DNA from: Methylomonas rivi
Lineage (GTDB): Bacteria; Pseudomonadota; Gammaproteobacteria; Methylococcales; Methylomonadaceae
Assembly (NCBI RefSeq): GCF_024505165.1
Contig: NZ_JANIBK010000014.1
Coordinates: 1-51,659 of the forward strand
Direction: 5' to 3'
Length of the DNA stretch: 51,659 nt
A program made the translations under genes and the position numbers. This document shows positions 7,838 to 16,519 of this stretch, one piece after another; position 1 is the stretch's first letter; the number at the start of each line of letters is the position of its first letter. Under the pieces are notes generated by a model that was not told the DNA's origin, did no database searches, and was given only the letters and a program-made list of their open reading frames with translations.

Positions 7838-10777
7838 ATGAAAACAACTATAAGGGTGCCGGTTCTGTTTGTAACGTCATGGTTTATGGCGACCGTTTGT
7901 AACGGGGAAGCCATTTCAACCTTGGAAAGAATCAAGGCCGACAAGGCTTGCGCGGCAATGGCCGCCAAGGGTTTCCGGCCGCTTGCCCAGCAGCAAACCG
8001 AACGTTTTCTAGGCAAGGTCAGCGAGGACACCGCGGAATGCCGAGGCGGCAAAAAAGCCTTGGCGGGCCGCAGCGTGGTGTGGGTGGATTGGCCCAATTA
8101 TTGGGGTACCGGAGACGCCAGCAGCAAGGCTGAAGGTTGGGAGTCCATCACCAAGCTGGGCAAGCATCTCAATCCCAACGGCAGGGGCGTGGACGGCGCG
8201 TTGATGGATCTGGAATATCAGCGCATGGAATTACTGCGCTTCAATCTCTACGACAACAAGACCTACGAAACCTATATCAAAGGCGTCGGCAGCACGCCCG
8301 GACCGGTGGTGAAAGTATGGGCGGAAATGCGTTTGCCGCACACTCACCCACTATATGAGCAAGTGACCGGCAAGGACGGCACCCAGCTCTGTAACGGCGA
8401 TTTGATCCGCCATCGCACCATCGACGGGATCTGCAACGACATTTTCAATCCGGCCATGGGCTCGACCAACCAGTTGTTCGCCCGCAATGTCAGCTTCGAT
8501 TCGACCTTTCCGGATTTGGGAGCCAACGAACTGGTCCGCAACCGCCACGGCGACCGCCTGAGTTTGTTAAAGCCCGACCCGCAAGTCATCTCCAGAAAAT
8601 TGTTTACCCGCAATCAGTCGAAACCCGATGTCTGTAACCAGGGCCATGGCTTGCCCGGCGATGCCAAAACCGCCGAATGCGACTATAAAAAAGCCCCGTT
8701 TTTTAACGTATTGGCGGCCTATTGGATACAGTTCATGACCCACGATTGGTTCTACCATTTGCGGGAAGGCCAGAATACCGAAGCCAGAATGCCGGTCGGT
8801 TGTACCACGCAATTGGTCAATAACCAGGAACAGCCGTTGACCGCCGAACAGGCCGCCAAACTGGGTTGCCGGCCCAACGACAAGGTGGATGTGGCCTTGA
8901 TCGCGCAAAAGGAACCTGCGCCGACTTTCGAATACGAGGGAAAAACCTATTTGTCCCGCGCCCACCGCACCACCGAAAACACCGTCACCGCCTGGTGGGA
9001 TGCCTCGCAAATCTACGGCTTCGACGAACTTTCGCAAAAACGGGTGAAACGCGACCCCAAAGACCCGGCTAAATTATTGATGGTGCAGCGCGGCAATCAT
9101 AGCGCGGCCGGCGAAAAGCAAGGTTATCTGCCGGTATTCAACAGTTGCGAAAACGCCGGCCCCGACTGTACCCCCGATCCCATCAATCCGGCCTGGAAAG
9201 GCCAGGAAGCCGCCGGTTTCGCGGATAACTGGACGGTGGGCATGAGTTTTTACCATAACCTGTTCGTGCGCGAACACAACGCCTTTGTCGATAAATTCCG
9301 CGCCAACGCCGAGGTCAACCCGGATTTAGACTCCGGTTTGCGCAATCCGGAACATCCCGAGCAGGTGATTACCTATAAAAAAGTCAGCGACGAAGAGTTG
9401 TACCAAGCGGCCCGTCTGGTGGTGGCCGCCGAGATCGCCAAAATTCACACCATCGAATGGACCACCCAGCTGTTATACGACGAACCGCTTTATTTAGGCA
9501 TGAACGCCAACTGGAACGGGCTGTTGATGAAGGACGATCCTGTTTCCAAGGCCTTGAAAAAAGTATTGGATAAATTGGTGGTGAACAAACTCGCTAAATC
9601 CGAGCGGGAAACCAAAGCCAACCAGTTTTATTCGGTGTTCGCCTCTGGCGCCGGCATTTTCGGCTTAGGCAGCCACCGTTATAAAGACCACCCCACCTTT
9701 TTGGGCCGCTTGATCGACAAAAAGGATATTTGGGATATTCGTAATCCGGAACACGTAAACGGCGGTATCAACCATTTCGGCTCGCCGTTTAATTTTCCGG
9801 AAGAGTTTCCCACCGTTTACCGCCTGCATCCTTTATTGCCCGATTTGCTGGAATACCGGGATTTACAGGCGCCGAATACGATCGCCAAAAAAGTGCCGGT
9901 AGTCGGCACCTTTAGAGGCAAGGCTACCCAGGCCATGGCCGACGGCGGCTTGAGCAACTGGGCGTTGAGCATGGGCCGGCAACGTCTCGGCTTGTTGACC
10001 TTGCAGAACCACGCCCAATTTTTGCAAAATCTGGATTTGCCGCGCCTGAACACCGAAACCAACAAAATCGATATCGCGGCATTGGATTTGATCCGGGACC
10101 GGGAACGCGGCTTACCGCGCTTTAACGAATTCCGCCGCCAATACGGTTTGAAACAGCTGACCAGCTTCGACGATTTTATCGACTGGCGCTTGCCGACCAA
10201 CAGCGCGGAATATCTGGAGCAGAAACGCCTGACCGGGTTGTTGCGCGAAGTCTACGGCCAGCATAAATGCGATGCCGGCAAGATCATCACGGCAGCGCAG
10301 TTGAATGAGGACGGTTCGCGCATCAACGATTGCCTGGGGCATCCGGACGGCAGCATGGTCGACAATATCGAGGATCTGGATACCGTGGTCGGTTGGCTGT
10401 CGGAGTTTACCCGTCCGCACGGTTACGCCATTTCCGAAACCCAGTTTCATGTGTTTATCCTGAATGCCTCGCGGCGTTTGTTTAGCGACCGTTTCTTTAC
10501 TTCCAGCTTCCGTCCGGAATTTTATTCCTCGCTGGGCGTGGAGTGGGTCATGAACAACGGCCCCGACGGCAAGCAAATGGAACCCAAACCTTCCAACGGC
10601 CACGAGGTCGAAGTGTCGCCGTTGAAAAGGATCATGCTGCGCACCATGCCCGAGCTGAAAGATCAGTTGGCCGGCGTCGTCAATGTGTTCGACCCGTGGG
10701 CCAGGGACAGGGGCACGGACTACACCTTGCAGTGGAAACCGCAAAGCAGCGCGGCGGGCGATGAAAGCTTTAAGTAA
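7838..10777 (+). CDS. Alpha-dioxygenase/cyclooxygenase-like haem protein (animal haem peroxidase superfamily), exported
   Basis: A 979-residue protein with a likely signal peptide (about residues 1-24). The body resembles fatty-acid alpha-dioxygenases of the cyclooxygenase/animal peroxidase superfamily. Residues 298-302 read Q-F-M-T-H, matching the distal Q-x3-H of cyclooxygenases. Conserved blocks follow: WWDASQIYG (386-394), FVREHN (476-481) and IAKIHTIEWT (533-542). YRLH (661-664) places a tyrosine three residues before the proximal His, the spacing of the radical-forming Tyr and haem-ligand His in cyclooxygenase and plant alpha-DOX. The last third keeps the alpha-DOX RDRERGLPRFNEFRR and ASRRLFSDRFFTS blocks. 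Plant enzymes are about 640 residues, so this one has a long extra N-terminal part. Such enzymes add O2 to fatty acids. The substrate here is unknown. It is the first gene of a six-gene operon. Confidence 0.85.
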   Translation: MKTTIRVPVLFVTSWFMATVCNGEAISTLERIKADKACAAMAAKGFRPLAQQQTERFLGKVSEDTAECRGGKKALAGRSVVWVDWPNYWGTGDASSKAEGWESITKLGKHLNPNGRGVDGALMDLEYQRMELLRFNLYDNKTYETYIKGVGSTPGPVVKVWAEMRLPHTHPLYEQVTGKDGTQLCNGDLIRHRTIDGICNDIFNPAMGSTNQLFARNVSFDSTFPDLGANELVRNRHGDRLSLLKPDPQVISRKLFTRNQSKPDVCNQGHGLPGDAKTAECDYKKAPFFNVLAAYWIQFMTHDWFYHLREGQNTEARMPVGCTTQLVNNQEQPLTAEQAAKLGCRPNDKVDVALIAQKEPAPTFEYEGKTYLSRAHRTTENTVTAWWDASQIYGFDELSQKRVKRDPKDPAKLLMVQRGNHSAAGEKQGYLPVFNSCENAGPDCTPDPINPAWKGQEAAGFADNWTVGMSFYHNLFVREHNAFVDKFRANAEVNPDLDSGLRNPEHPEQVITYKKVSDEELYQAARLVVAAEIAKIHTIEWTTQLLYDEPLYLGMNANWNGLLMKDDPVSKALKKVLDKLVVNKLAKSERETKANQFYSVFASGAGIFGLGSHRYKDHPTFLGRLIDKKDIWDIRNPEHVNGGINHFGSPFNFPEEFPTVYRLHPLLPDLLEYRDLQAPNTIAKKVPVVGTFRGKATQAMADGGLSNWALSMGRQRLGLLTLQNHAQFLQNLDLPRLNTETNKIDIAALDLIRDRERGLPRFNEFRRQYGLKQLTSFDDFIDWRLPTNSAEYLEQKRLTGLLREVYGQHKCDAGKIITAAQLNEDGSRINDCLGHPDGSMVDNIEDLDTVVGWLSEFTRPHGYAISETQFHVFILNASRRLFSDRFFTSSFRPEFYSSLGVEWVMNNGPDGKQMEPKPSNGHEVEVSPLKRIMLRTMPELKDQLAGVVNVFDPWARDRGTDYTLQWKPQSSAAGDESFK

Positions 10778-10811
10778 GCAAAGGACATAACAGCAGCGGG
10801 GGGCGGCGATT

Positions 10812-11765
10812 ATGAATCAAGAAATGCCGATTGACGATTTAGTTGCCGAAATGGACCGGGGGATTACGGCCGTCATCACCAACGAAGCCGAAGACGGCAT
10901 CGTACCCCGCTTCAATCAGGCCAAAACCATAGGCTGTTTGCGGGGCGAGTTTCGCGTGCATGAGGATATTCCCGCCGAATTGAAGCACGGGGTTTTTTCC
11001 GAAGCGAAAACCTATCCAGCCATGCTGAGGTTTGCCAACGCCACCAGCCGGGACGATGCCGAAAAGGATGTGCGCGGCTTGTCGATACGGCTCTCCGGTG
11101 TGGAGGGGCCGGTACTTTGGGGAGAGCCTGATTGCCAGGATTTTATTCTAAATAGCTATCCTGCTCTATTCGTGGCCACGCCGGAAGATTTTCTGGGCTT
11201 TATCCAGGCCCGGCAGGCCAATCGGAAACTGTGGTTTTTTTTGAACCCGTTCGATCCGCATCTGAAAGCGTTGTGGATAGCCTTTAAATCCCGGCAAAAG
11301 CATTTGTGTCCGTTCGATGTGAGGTTCTGGAGTACCACGCCTTACAAGTTAGGTGAAGACAGCGGCCAAGCGGTGAAATATTCCGTGATCCCCTGTTCGG
11401 ATTATCAAACTTTGCAAGCCGAAAAACCGGGCCGTAACCAGTTGCGCGCGGCGATGAAAGCGCATTTACAGCGTTTTCCGGCCAAGTTTCATTTCGCCGT
11501 GCAACTGCAAACCGATCCATTAATCATGCCGATCGAGGATGCCTCGGTGATTTGGGATGAAACGGTTTCGCCTTTTCAAATTGTCGCCACCATCACGATA
11601 GAAGACCAGGATTTCGACGACCCGGAGGCGTTGGCCGAGTGCGAACGCAGCAGTTTTAATCCTTGGCAATGTCTGGCGGCGCACGAACCCTTGGGGCGCA
11701 TGAATCAGGTTCGCCGCCTGGTGTATGCCCATGCCGCCGCCGTTCGCAACCGCAATCAGGAGTAA
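10812..11765 (+). CDS. Catalase-fold haem protein 1 (catalase-like, atypical distal site)
   Basis: A 317-residue protein related to the short catalase-like proteins rather than true catalases, which exceed 480 residues. Shared features are RGEFRVHEDIP, TYPAMLRFANA, the QLQTDPLIMPIEDASVIW block and a C-terminal PLG-N-R tail with an R-x3-Y motif (R301/Y305) that matches the proximal haem tyrosine. By my alignment the distal catalytic His falls at Gln36 (NQAKTIG) and the distal Asn region reads NSYP (114-117). Classical catalase activity is therefore doubtful. It follows the dioxygenase gene by 34 bp. Catalase-fold proteins in other organisms can convert fatty-acid hydroperoxides (coral allene oxide synthase), which makes a role with the upstream gene plausible. 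Confidence 0.8.
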   Translation: MNQEMPIDDLVAEMDRGITAVITNEAEDGIVPRFNQAKTIGCLRGEFRVHEDIPAELKHGVFSEAKTYPAMLRFANATSRDDAEKDVRGLSIRLSGVEGPVLWGEPDCQDFILNSYPALFVATPEDFLGFIQARQANRKLWFFLNPFDPHLKALWIAFKSRQKHLCPFDVRFWSTTPYKLGEDSGQAVKYSVIPCSDYQTLQAEKPGRNQLRAAMKAHLQRFPAKFHFAVQLQTDPLIMPIEDASVIWDETVSPFQIVATITIEDQDFDDPEALAECERSSFNPWQCLAAHEPLGRMNQVRRLVYAHAAAVRNRNQE

Positions 11766-11770
11766 GCAAC

Positions 11771-12235
11771 ATGAACGATACCGTCAACAGTTGGCTGAGC
11801 AAATCGCGCGAAGAGCTGGACGAAATTTATTGTAACGCCACGCCGGGTAGCATTCCCAACGGCGACACCCAAGGCACCGCTATTCTGGCCGGATCGGTGT
11901 TCGCCAAATTGGCGGCATTTTTGGCCGGCGTATATGCCTGGCAAGGCAAGCGTTTCGATTTGTTTTGCCCCGGCGGCCGGGCCGGGGTGCTGGTGAATAA
12001 AATCACCTATTTCAGTCTGACCTTTATCGTCGCCAAGGTGTACATGGACAAAAGCTGGCTGGACCAAAAAGACACCATCGTCATCGATTATTCGAAAACA
12101 TCGTTTTTCGCCAAAGCGATACGGGATGAAATTCGCGAGATCGAGCCGGGCGTTTACCTGGGCAAGGTCTGGTGGGGTAAAAAGCGGATTCTGGACTTTG
12201 CCTTGACCCGCAAAGAGCCTGAAAAAACCACATAG
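11771..12235 (+). CDS. Conserved hypothetical protein in the haem-protein operon
   Basis: A 154-residue protein with start ATG at 11771, chosen because AGGAG (11758-11762) precedes it at good spacing; it begins only 5 bp after the previous stop. It has no signal peptide and no cofactor motif. The pattern of short alternating hydrophobic strands, a DGDT-like opening (NGDTQGTAI) and a closing PGVYLGKVWWGKKRILDFAL suggests a small beta-barrel or calycin-like fold that could bind a hydrophobic ligand. That is a guess from pattern only. I do not recognise a named family. Confidence 0.75.
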   Translation: MNDTVNSWLSKSREELDEIYCNATPGSIPNGDTQGTAILAGSVFAKLAAFLAGVYAWQGKRFDLFCPGGRAGVLVNKITYFSLTFIVAKVYMDKSWLDQKDTIVIDYSKTSFFAKAIRDEIREIEPGVYLGKVWWGKKRILDFALTRKEPEKTT

Positions 12236-12249
12236 CCGAGCCCGTCGCC

Positions 12250-13551
12250 ATGATCCCGCAATCCACCTTCATGATAGTGGCTCCGGTTCGCGACGGCGAG
12301 CTGGAAAACCTGCGCGGTTTGCTGGCGGGTATGAATAAATCCGTGGGATTGGCCGATCCGGCCAACCCGCTGGTGCCTTTCGGCGCATTCGAACGCCTAC
12401 ACATGGCGCGCTTTGTCATCATAGAAGCGATTACCGGAGACGATATAAAGGCTTTCGGCAGAGAGCCGCGGCCGTGGCAGCCGGCCTTGGCGTTTCTGGG
12501 CGACTTCGACGGCGACAGACTGGATTTTTTAACCGAATTGGCGGAACGGGCCGAGGAGGGGTTGCAGCAAATATTCGCTCATTGCGAAGGTTTCTCCAAG
12601 GCATTCGATCTGCTCAGCTGGATGGTGACGCATAACATCGAGCCGGCGGCCAATTACGTCAATTGGCTTGGGCGCACGGTCAGGCAGGTGCATGAAGAAG
12701 CAGCGTTGCATCAATGTCTGTCGGAATATTTACCGCAAATCGTCGCTGAGATGGGGCGTGACAACCCCCGTGTTTTGCGGCAAAAACTGTTATCTCATGT
12801 CGAGATGCAAAAGCACGCTGGCCTCCTCAAACTGAGTCCGGAAGACCCCACGCCGCTGGCTTGGATGATCCGGAACGGGCTGCACAAGATCGGGGTACCG
12901 TTGGTTTTATTGTTGTTATCGCCGGTATTCCTGATCTTGGCGCCTTTTTTTGCATTGCGCTTGCGTATGTTGGAACGATCCGATCCGGAGCTGTTCATCC
13001 GCCCGAGCCGCGAACACATCGAAGCCTTGGCCTATTTGGAAGACCGGGATGTCAGCAATCAATTCAATGTGTTCGGCGATATCAAACCGGGGCTGTTCCG
13101 CTTGTTGCTGTTCAAATTTTTAATGCTGCTGACTGATTACGTGGCCAGACACGTTTATAACCGCGGCTTTCTGACCCGGATCAGGAGCATACATTTTGCC
13201 CGCTGGGTATTCATGGATAACAATCGCCGGGCATTTTTCGCCAGCAATTACGACGGCAGCCATGAAAGCTATATGGACGATTTCATCAACAAGGCCGGTT
13301 GGGGCTTGAACGCGGCCTTCAGTAACGCGATCGGCTATCCCACGACCCGTTGGATATTCAAACAGGGCGCGGAACGCGAGCAGCAATTCAAGTACACGCA
13401 AAGGCGGCACCAGTTGCCGTCCGAAGTCTGGTACAAGGCCTATCCGGATTTGACGGCCATCGATTTGGCGCGCAACAGCCGCATTCGTAAAGGCGTGGAA
13501 ATACGCCAAGCGAACGATCAGGCCATACGCGACTGGCTCGGCGAAATTTAG
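12250..13551 (+). CDS. Membrane protein with duplicated ferredoxin-like domains, haem-protein operon
   Basis: The 433-residue protein has no family I can name. An internal duplication is visible. Residues 50-115 contain LHMARFVII, FLGDFDGD and a final AHCEGF. Residues 314-363 contain IHFARWVFM, FASNYDGS and a final SNAIGY. The two copies share the layout H-x-A-R-[FW]-V, [FY]-DG and a long helix. Between them lies a strongly hydrophobic segment (about 214-236), probably one membrane hairpin or span. The repeated strand-DG-helix layout resembles the ferredoxin-like halves of Dyp peroxidases, but neither copy has a haem motif. It sits 14 bp after the previous gene and 10 bp before the Dyp-type peroxidase, so it is part of the operon. 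Confidence 0.75.
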   Translation: MIPQSTFMIVAPVRDGELENLRGLLAGMNKSVGLADPANPLVPFGAFERLHMARFVIIEAITGDDIKAFGREPRPWQPALAFLGDFDGDRLDFLTELAERAEEGLQQIFAHCEGFSKAFDLLSWMVTHNIEPAANYVNWLGRTVRQVHEEAALHQCLSEYLPQIVAEMGRDNPRVLRQKLLSHVEMQKHAGLLKLSPEDPTPLAWMIRNGLHKIGVPLVLLLLSPVFLILAPFFALRLRMLERSDPELFIRPSREHIEALAYLEDRDVSNQFNVFGDIKPGLFRLLLFKFLMLLTDYVARHVYNRGFLTRIRSIHFARWVFMDNNRRAFFASNYDGSHESYMDDFINKAGWGLNAAFSNAIGYPTTRWIFKQGAEREQQFKYTQRRHQLPSEVWYKAYPDLTAIDLARNSRIRKGVEIRQANDQAIRDWLGEI

Positions 13552-13561
13552 GCAGGCAATC

Positions 13562-15091
13562 ATGGCGACGACACCTACGAGCGATTTTCCATTCGACGAC
13601 CTGCAAGGGCTGTTGCGTTTTGGTCATGGGCATTTAAAGGACAGCTGCTTCTTATTATTGCAGGTGGCCGACGTCAAAGCCGCCAAGCAGTGGCTGGCGG
13701 ATGCCCCTGTTTCGCCGGCGACGCAGCACGGTTCTCGCCCGAAGACAGCCTTGCAGATTGCCTTCTCCGTGGCCGGGTTGCGCGCTTTAGGCTTGAAAGA
13801 GTCAGTCGTCCGGGATTTTTCCGATGAATTTATCGGCGGTATGGCCGGCCACGAAAGCCGCTCCCGCCGCCTCGGCGATGTGGGCGCCAATGCGCCGGCA
13901 TACTGGGCGTGGGGCGGCGACAGCGAAAACGTGCCGCATGTGCTGCTGCTGTTATATGCCGAAGCCGGCAAAATCGGTGCCTGGCGTAAAAAAGTGGAAA
14001 CCAAGTTGTTTGCCAAGGCCTTCAGCTTAGCGGCCGAATTACCGACCCTGGATATAGGCAATGTCGAACCCTTCGGCTTTGTCGATGGCATTAGCCAACC
14101 CGATATCGATTGGGCGGGCCGGCAGTCAGTCGACAGTCATAGCCGCGACGGTTTTTCCAATCGGTTGGCGGTCGGCGAAGTGGTGTTGGGCTACCGCAAC
14201 GAATACGGCCAATACACGGTCAGACCGTTGATCGATCCCGCCGGCGATCCCCATGCGGCGGCATTGCCGCCGGCGGAAGACCGGCCCGAATTCAAGGATT
14301 TTGCCCGTAACGGCAGCTATTTGGTGTTGCGGCAGCTGGGGCAGGATGTGCCGGGCTTCTGGCAATTCCTCGATAAAGCCAGCGGCGGCGATGCCGCACA
14401 GCGCGAACAACTCGCCGCCAGCATGGTGGGCCGGCGGCGGGACGGTTCGCCATTAATGCCGCTCGCAAGCGAGGCCATACCCGGTATTCCCGCCGGCGAC
14501 ACGCTCAATCACTTCAATTATCTGCCTGATCCCAGCGGCACGCGTTGTCCTGTCGGCGCGCATGTGCGTCGGGCCAATCCGCGCAGCGGCGACATGCCTT
14601 CGGTTTCCGGGTGCTTTTTTAGCCGGTTGCTGAAAATTCTGGGTTTCGGGCTTAAACGCTACGACGAGGATTTAATCGCTTCGACGCGCTTTCACCGACT
14701 GCTGCGTCGGGGGCGAACCTATGGTCCGTTGCTGACGCCGGAGCAGGCCGTCAAAGCCGACGCGCCGGTTGTCGAGCGCGGCTTGCAGTTCATCTGCCTA
14801 GTGGCCAATATCTCCCGGCAGTTCGAATTCGTGCAGAACGCCTGGGTGGTGAACAGTAAATTCGCCGGTTTGCAACAGGAACGCGATCCGCTGCTGGCGC
14901 ATCGGCAACCGTTGCATGACGGTACCCCTACCGATCAATTCCACCGCCCCGATCCGGCGGGGCCGGTGCAAACTCTTGCGCATTTGCCGCAATTTATCAG
15001 CGTGCGCGGCGGCGCCTATTTTTTCATGCCGGGACTCAGCGCCATTCGCTATCTCGCCGCCTTACCCACTCAGGGAGACCAGTCGCCATGA
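13562..15091 (+). CDS. Dyp-type haem peroxidase
   Basis: A 509-residue dye-decolorising-type peroxidase. The family signature GFVDG is at 172-176 (catalytic Asp175), the proximal haem His is in GAHVRRANPR (His334), and the distal Arg region is LLRRGRTYG (381-388). There is no Tat signal at the N-terminus, so the protein is probably cytoplasmic unless carried by a partner. These enzymes use H2O2 to oxidise bulky organic substrates, so one could consume peroxides made by the dioxygenase encoded upstream. The natural substrate is unknown. Its TGA overlaps the ATG of the next gene (ATGA at 15088-15091), showing translational coupling. Confidence 0.92.
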   Translation: MATTPTSDFPFDDLQGLLRFGHGHLKDSCFLLLQVADVKAAKQWLADAPVSPATQHGSRPKTALQIAFSVAGLRALGLKESVVRDFSDEFIGGMAGHESRSRRLGDVGANAPAYWAWGGDSENVPHVLLLLYAEAGKIGAWRKKVETKLFAKAFSLAAELPTLDIGNVEPFGFVDGISQPDIDWAGRQSVDSHSRDGFSNRLAVGEVVLGYRNEYGQYTVRPLIDPAGDPHAAALPPAEDRPEFKDFARNGSYLVLRQLGQDVPGFWQFLDKASGGDAAQREQLAASMVGRRRDGSPLMPLASEAIPGIPAGDTLNHFNYLPDPSGTRCPVGAHVRRANPRSGDMPSVSGCFFSRLLKILGFGLKRYDEDLIASTRFHRLLRRGRTYGPLLTPEQAVKADAPVVERGLQFICLVANISRQFEFVQNAWVVNSKFAGLQQERDPLLAHRQPLHDGTPTDQFHRPDPAGPVQTLAHLPQFISVRGGAYFFMPGLSAIRYLAALPTQGDQSP

Positions 15092-16287
15092 CCGTCAAAA
15101 ACTGCATATTAATGGCCATCCACCGGTTTTTGCTGCAACTGTTGTATCTTGAACGCCGGCTGGAACCTCCGTTTCGTCCGGCATGGAACGCGATGTTCCG
15201 GGAGCCGGGCGTCAGGCTGGTGCAGTTTCTGATCAATCTACGCCGCAAGAACGAAGGCTTGAAAATCGCCGAAGAACGCATAGACCCGGACGAAGAGCAA
15301 AGCCTGAGCGACATTATCGACCTGATGGCCGATCAAATGCGCGGCCGCTTCAAACCGGGCGGCTACGAACGCGGCGGCAATACCAAAACTCACGGGGTAT
15401 TGAAGGCCACGGTCACCATTCGCGACGATATACCCGCACATTGTCGGATCGGTATTTTTGCCGAGCCGAAAACCTATAAGGCCTATGTGCGTTACGCCGG
15501 CCCCGGCCCGAACGTACCGTCCGACATTCAGGACGTCGGTTTTTTGAGCATGGCGGTCAAATTGCTGGGGGTGCCCGGCGAAAAGCTGATGGACGAGGAA
15601 AAATTTACCCAGGACATCATCACCACCAGCGGCGGGCCGACTTTTGTGACGCCGAATACCCGCGAAAACGCCAAGCTGCAGTATTGGAGTCTGCGGGATA
15701 TGACCTTGTATTACTTTCTGAACCCGTTGGATACGCATTTGCTGGACATGTTTATGCAAAGCCTGTGGAACGAGACCCAAACCAACCCGCTGGGTAAACG
15801 TTACTGGAGTTGCACGCCGTATCTGCTGGGAGAAGGCCAAGCGGTGATGTATTCCTTCGTGCCGAAAGCCAACATCGTTTCCCCGATACCTGGCTTGCCG
15901 TTCGGCAAGGTACCATTTAATTATCTGCGCGACAACCTGACCAAAACCATCGCCGAAACCGATGTGGAATTCGACTTGATGATACAACTGCAAACCGACC
16001 CGCACTTGATGCCGATAGAAGACAGCTCGGTGCGTTGGCCGGAAAAGCTATCGCCGTTTATCCCGGTCGCCACGGTGCATATTCCAAAACAGGTACACAA
16101 CTTTGACGCCATGGCCGACTTTACCAAACGCCTGAAAATGAACCCCTGGCATTGCCTGCCGGAACACCGGCCACTGGGCAACCTAAACCGGGCCCGCTTC
16201 AGACTATATCGGGAATTGTCAAACTTCCGGCAGGAAATGAATCAGGTCAGCCATCTGGAACCCGCCGGGGATGAGGTGTTTGAATAA
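15088..16287 (+). CDS. Catalase-fold haem protein 2 (catalase-like, atypical distal site)
   Basis: A 399-residue paralogue of the catalase-like protein encoded at 10812, with an extra N-terminal amphipathic or hydrophobic stretch (residues 1-50). It shares TYKAYVRYAGP, QLQTDPHLMPIEDSSVRW and the C-terminal HRPLGNLNRAR block. The proximal R-x3-Y motif is R370/Y374. In my alignment the distal His position is Asn98 (NTKTHG, although a His is nearby at 102), and the distal Asn position falls in SGGP (181-184), so both catalase distal residues appear changed. It is coupled to the Dyp gene by a 4-bp overlap and is the last gene of the operon. Hydroperoxide rearrangement, haem carriage or peroxide sensing are all possible. 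Confidence 0.8.
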   Translation: MTVKNCILMAIHRFLLQLLYLERRLEPPFRPAWNAMFREPGVRLVQFLINLRRKNEGLKIAEERIDPDEEQSLSDIIDLMADQMRGRFKPGGYERGGNTKTHGVLKATVTIRDDIPAHCRIGIFAEPKTYKAYVRYAGPGPNVPSDIQDVGFLSMAVKLLGVPGEKLMDEEKFTQDIITTSGGPTFVTPNTRENAKLQYWSLRDMTLYYFLNPLDTHLLDMFMQSLWNETQTNPLGKRYWSCTPYLLGEGQAVMYSFVPKANIVSPIPGLPFGKVPFNYLRDNLTKTIAETDVEFDLMIQLQTDPHLMPIEDSSVRWPEKLSPFIPVATVHIPKQVHNFDAMADFTKRLKMNPWHCLPEHRPLGNLNRARFRLYRELSNFRQEMNQVSHLEPAGDEVFE

Positions 16288-16519
16288 GCTTGGCGGAATG
16301 TGCTTACCCTGGGTTTCGGCGGAAAAAGGAGAGCTGGCGGAGCATAATTAATTTAAAAATCTCATAATTAGTGATGTGATTGGCAAATAGCGTCCTACTG
16401 GCGACTTTCAACGCAAATCTGCAAACGGGGGACTGTTCAATTTTTCGGCGCCAGCTCTAATTATCTCCAGTAAGCCGCCGGTGATTTTTAGCGATGCGCA
16501 ATGGCGAAAGTGTTATCGA

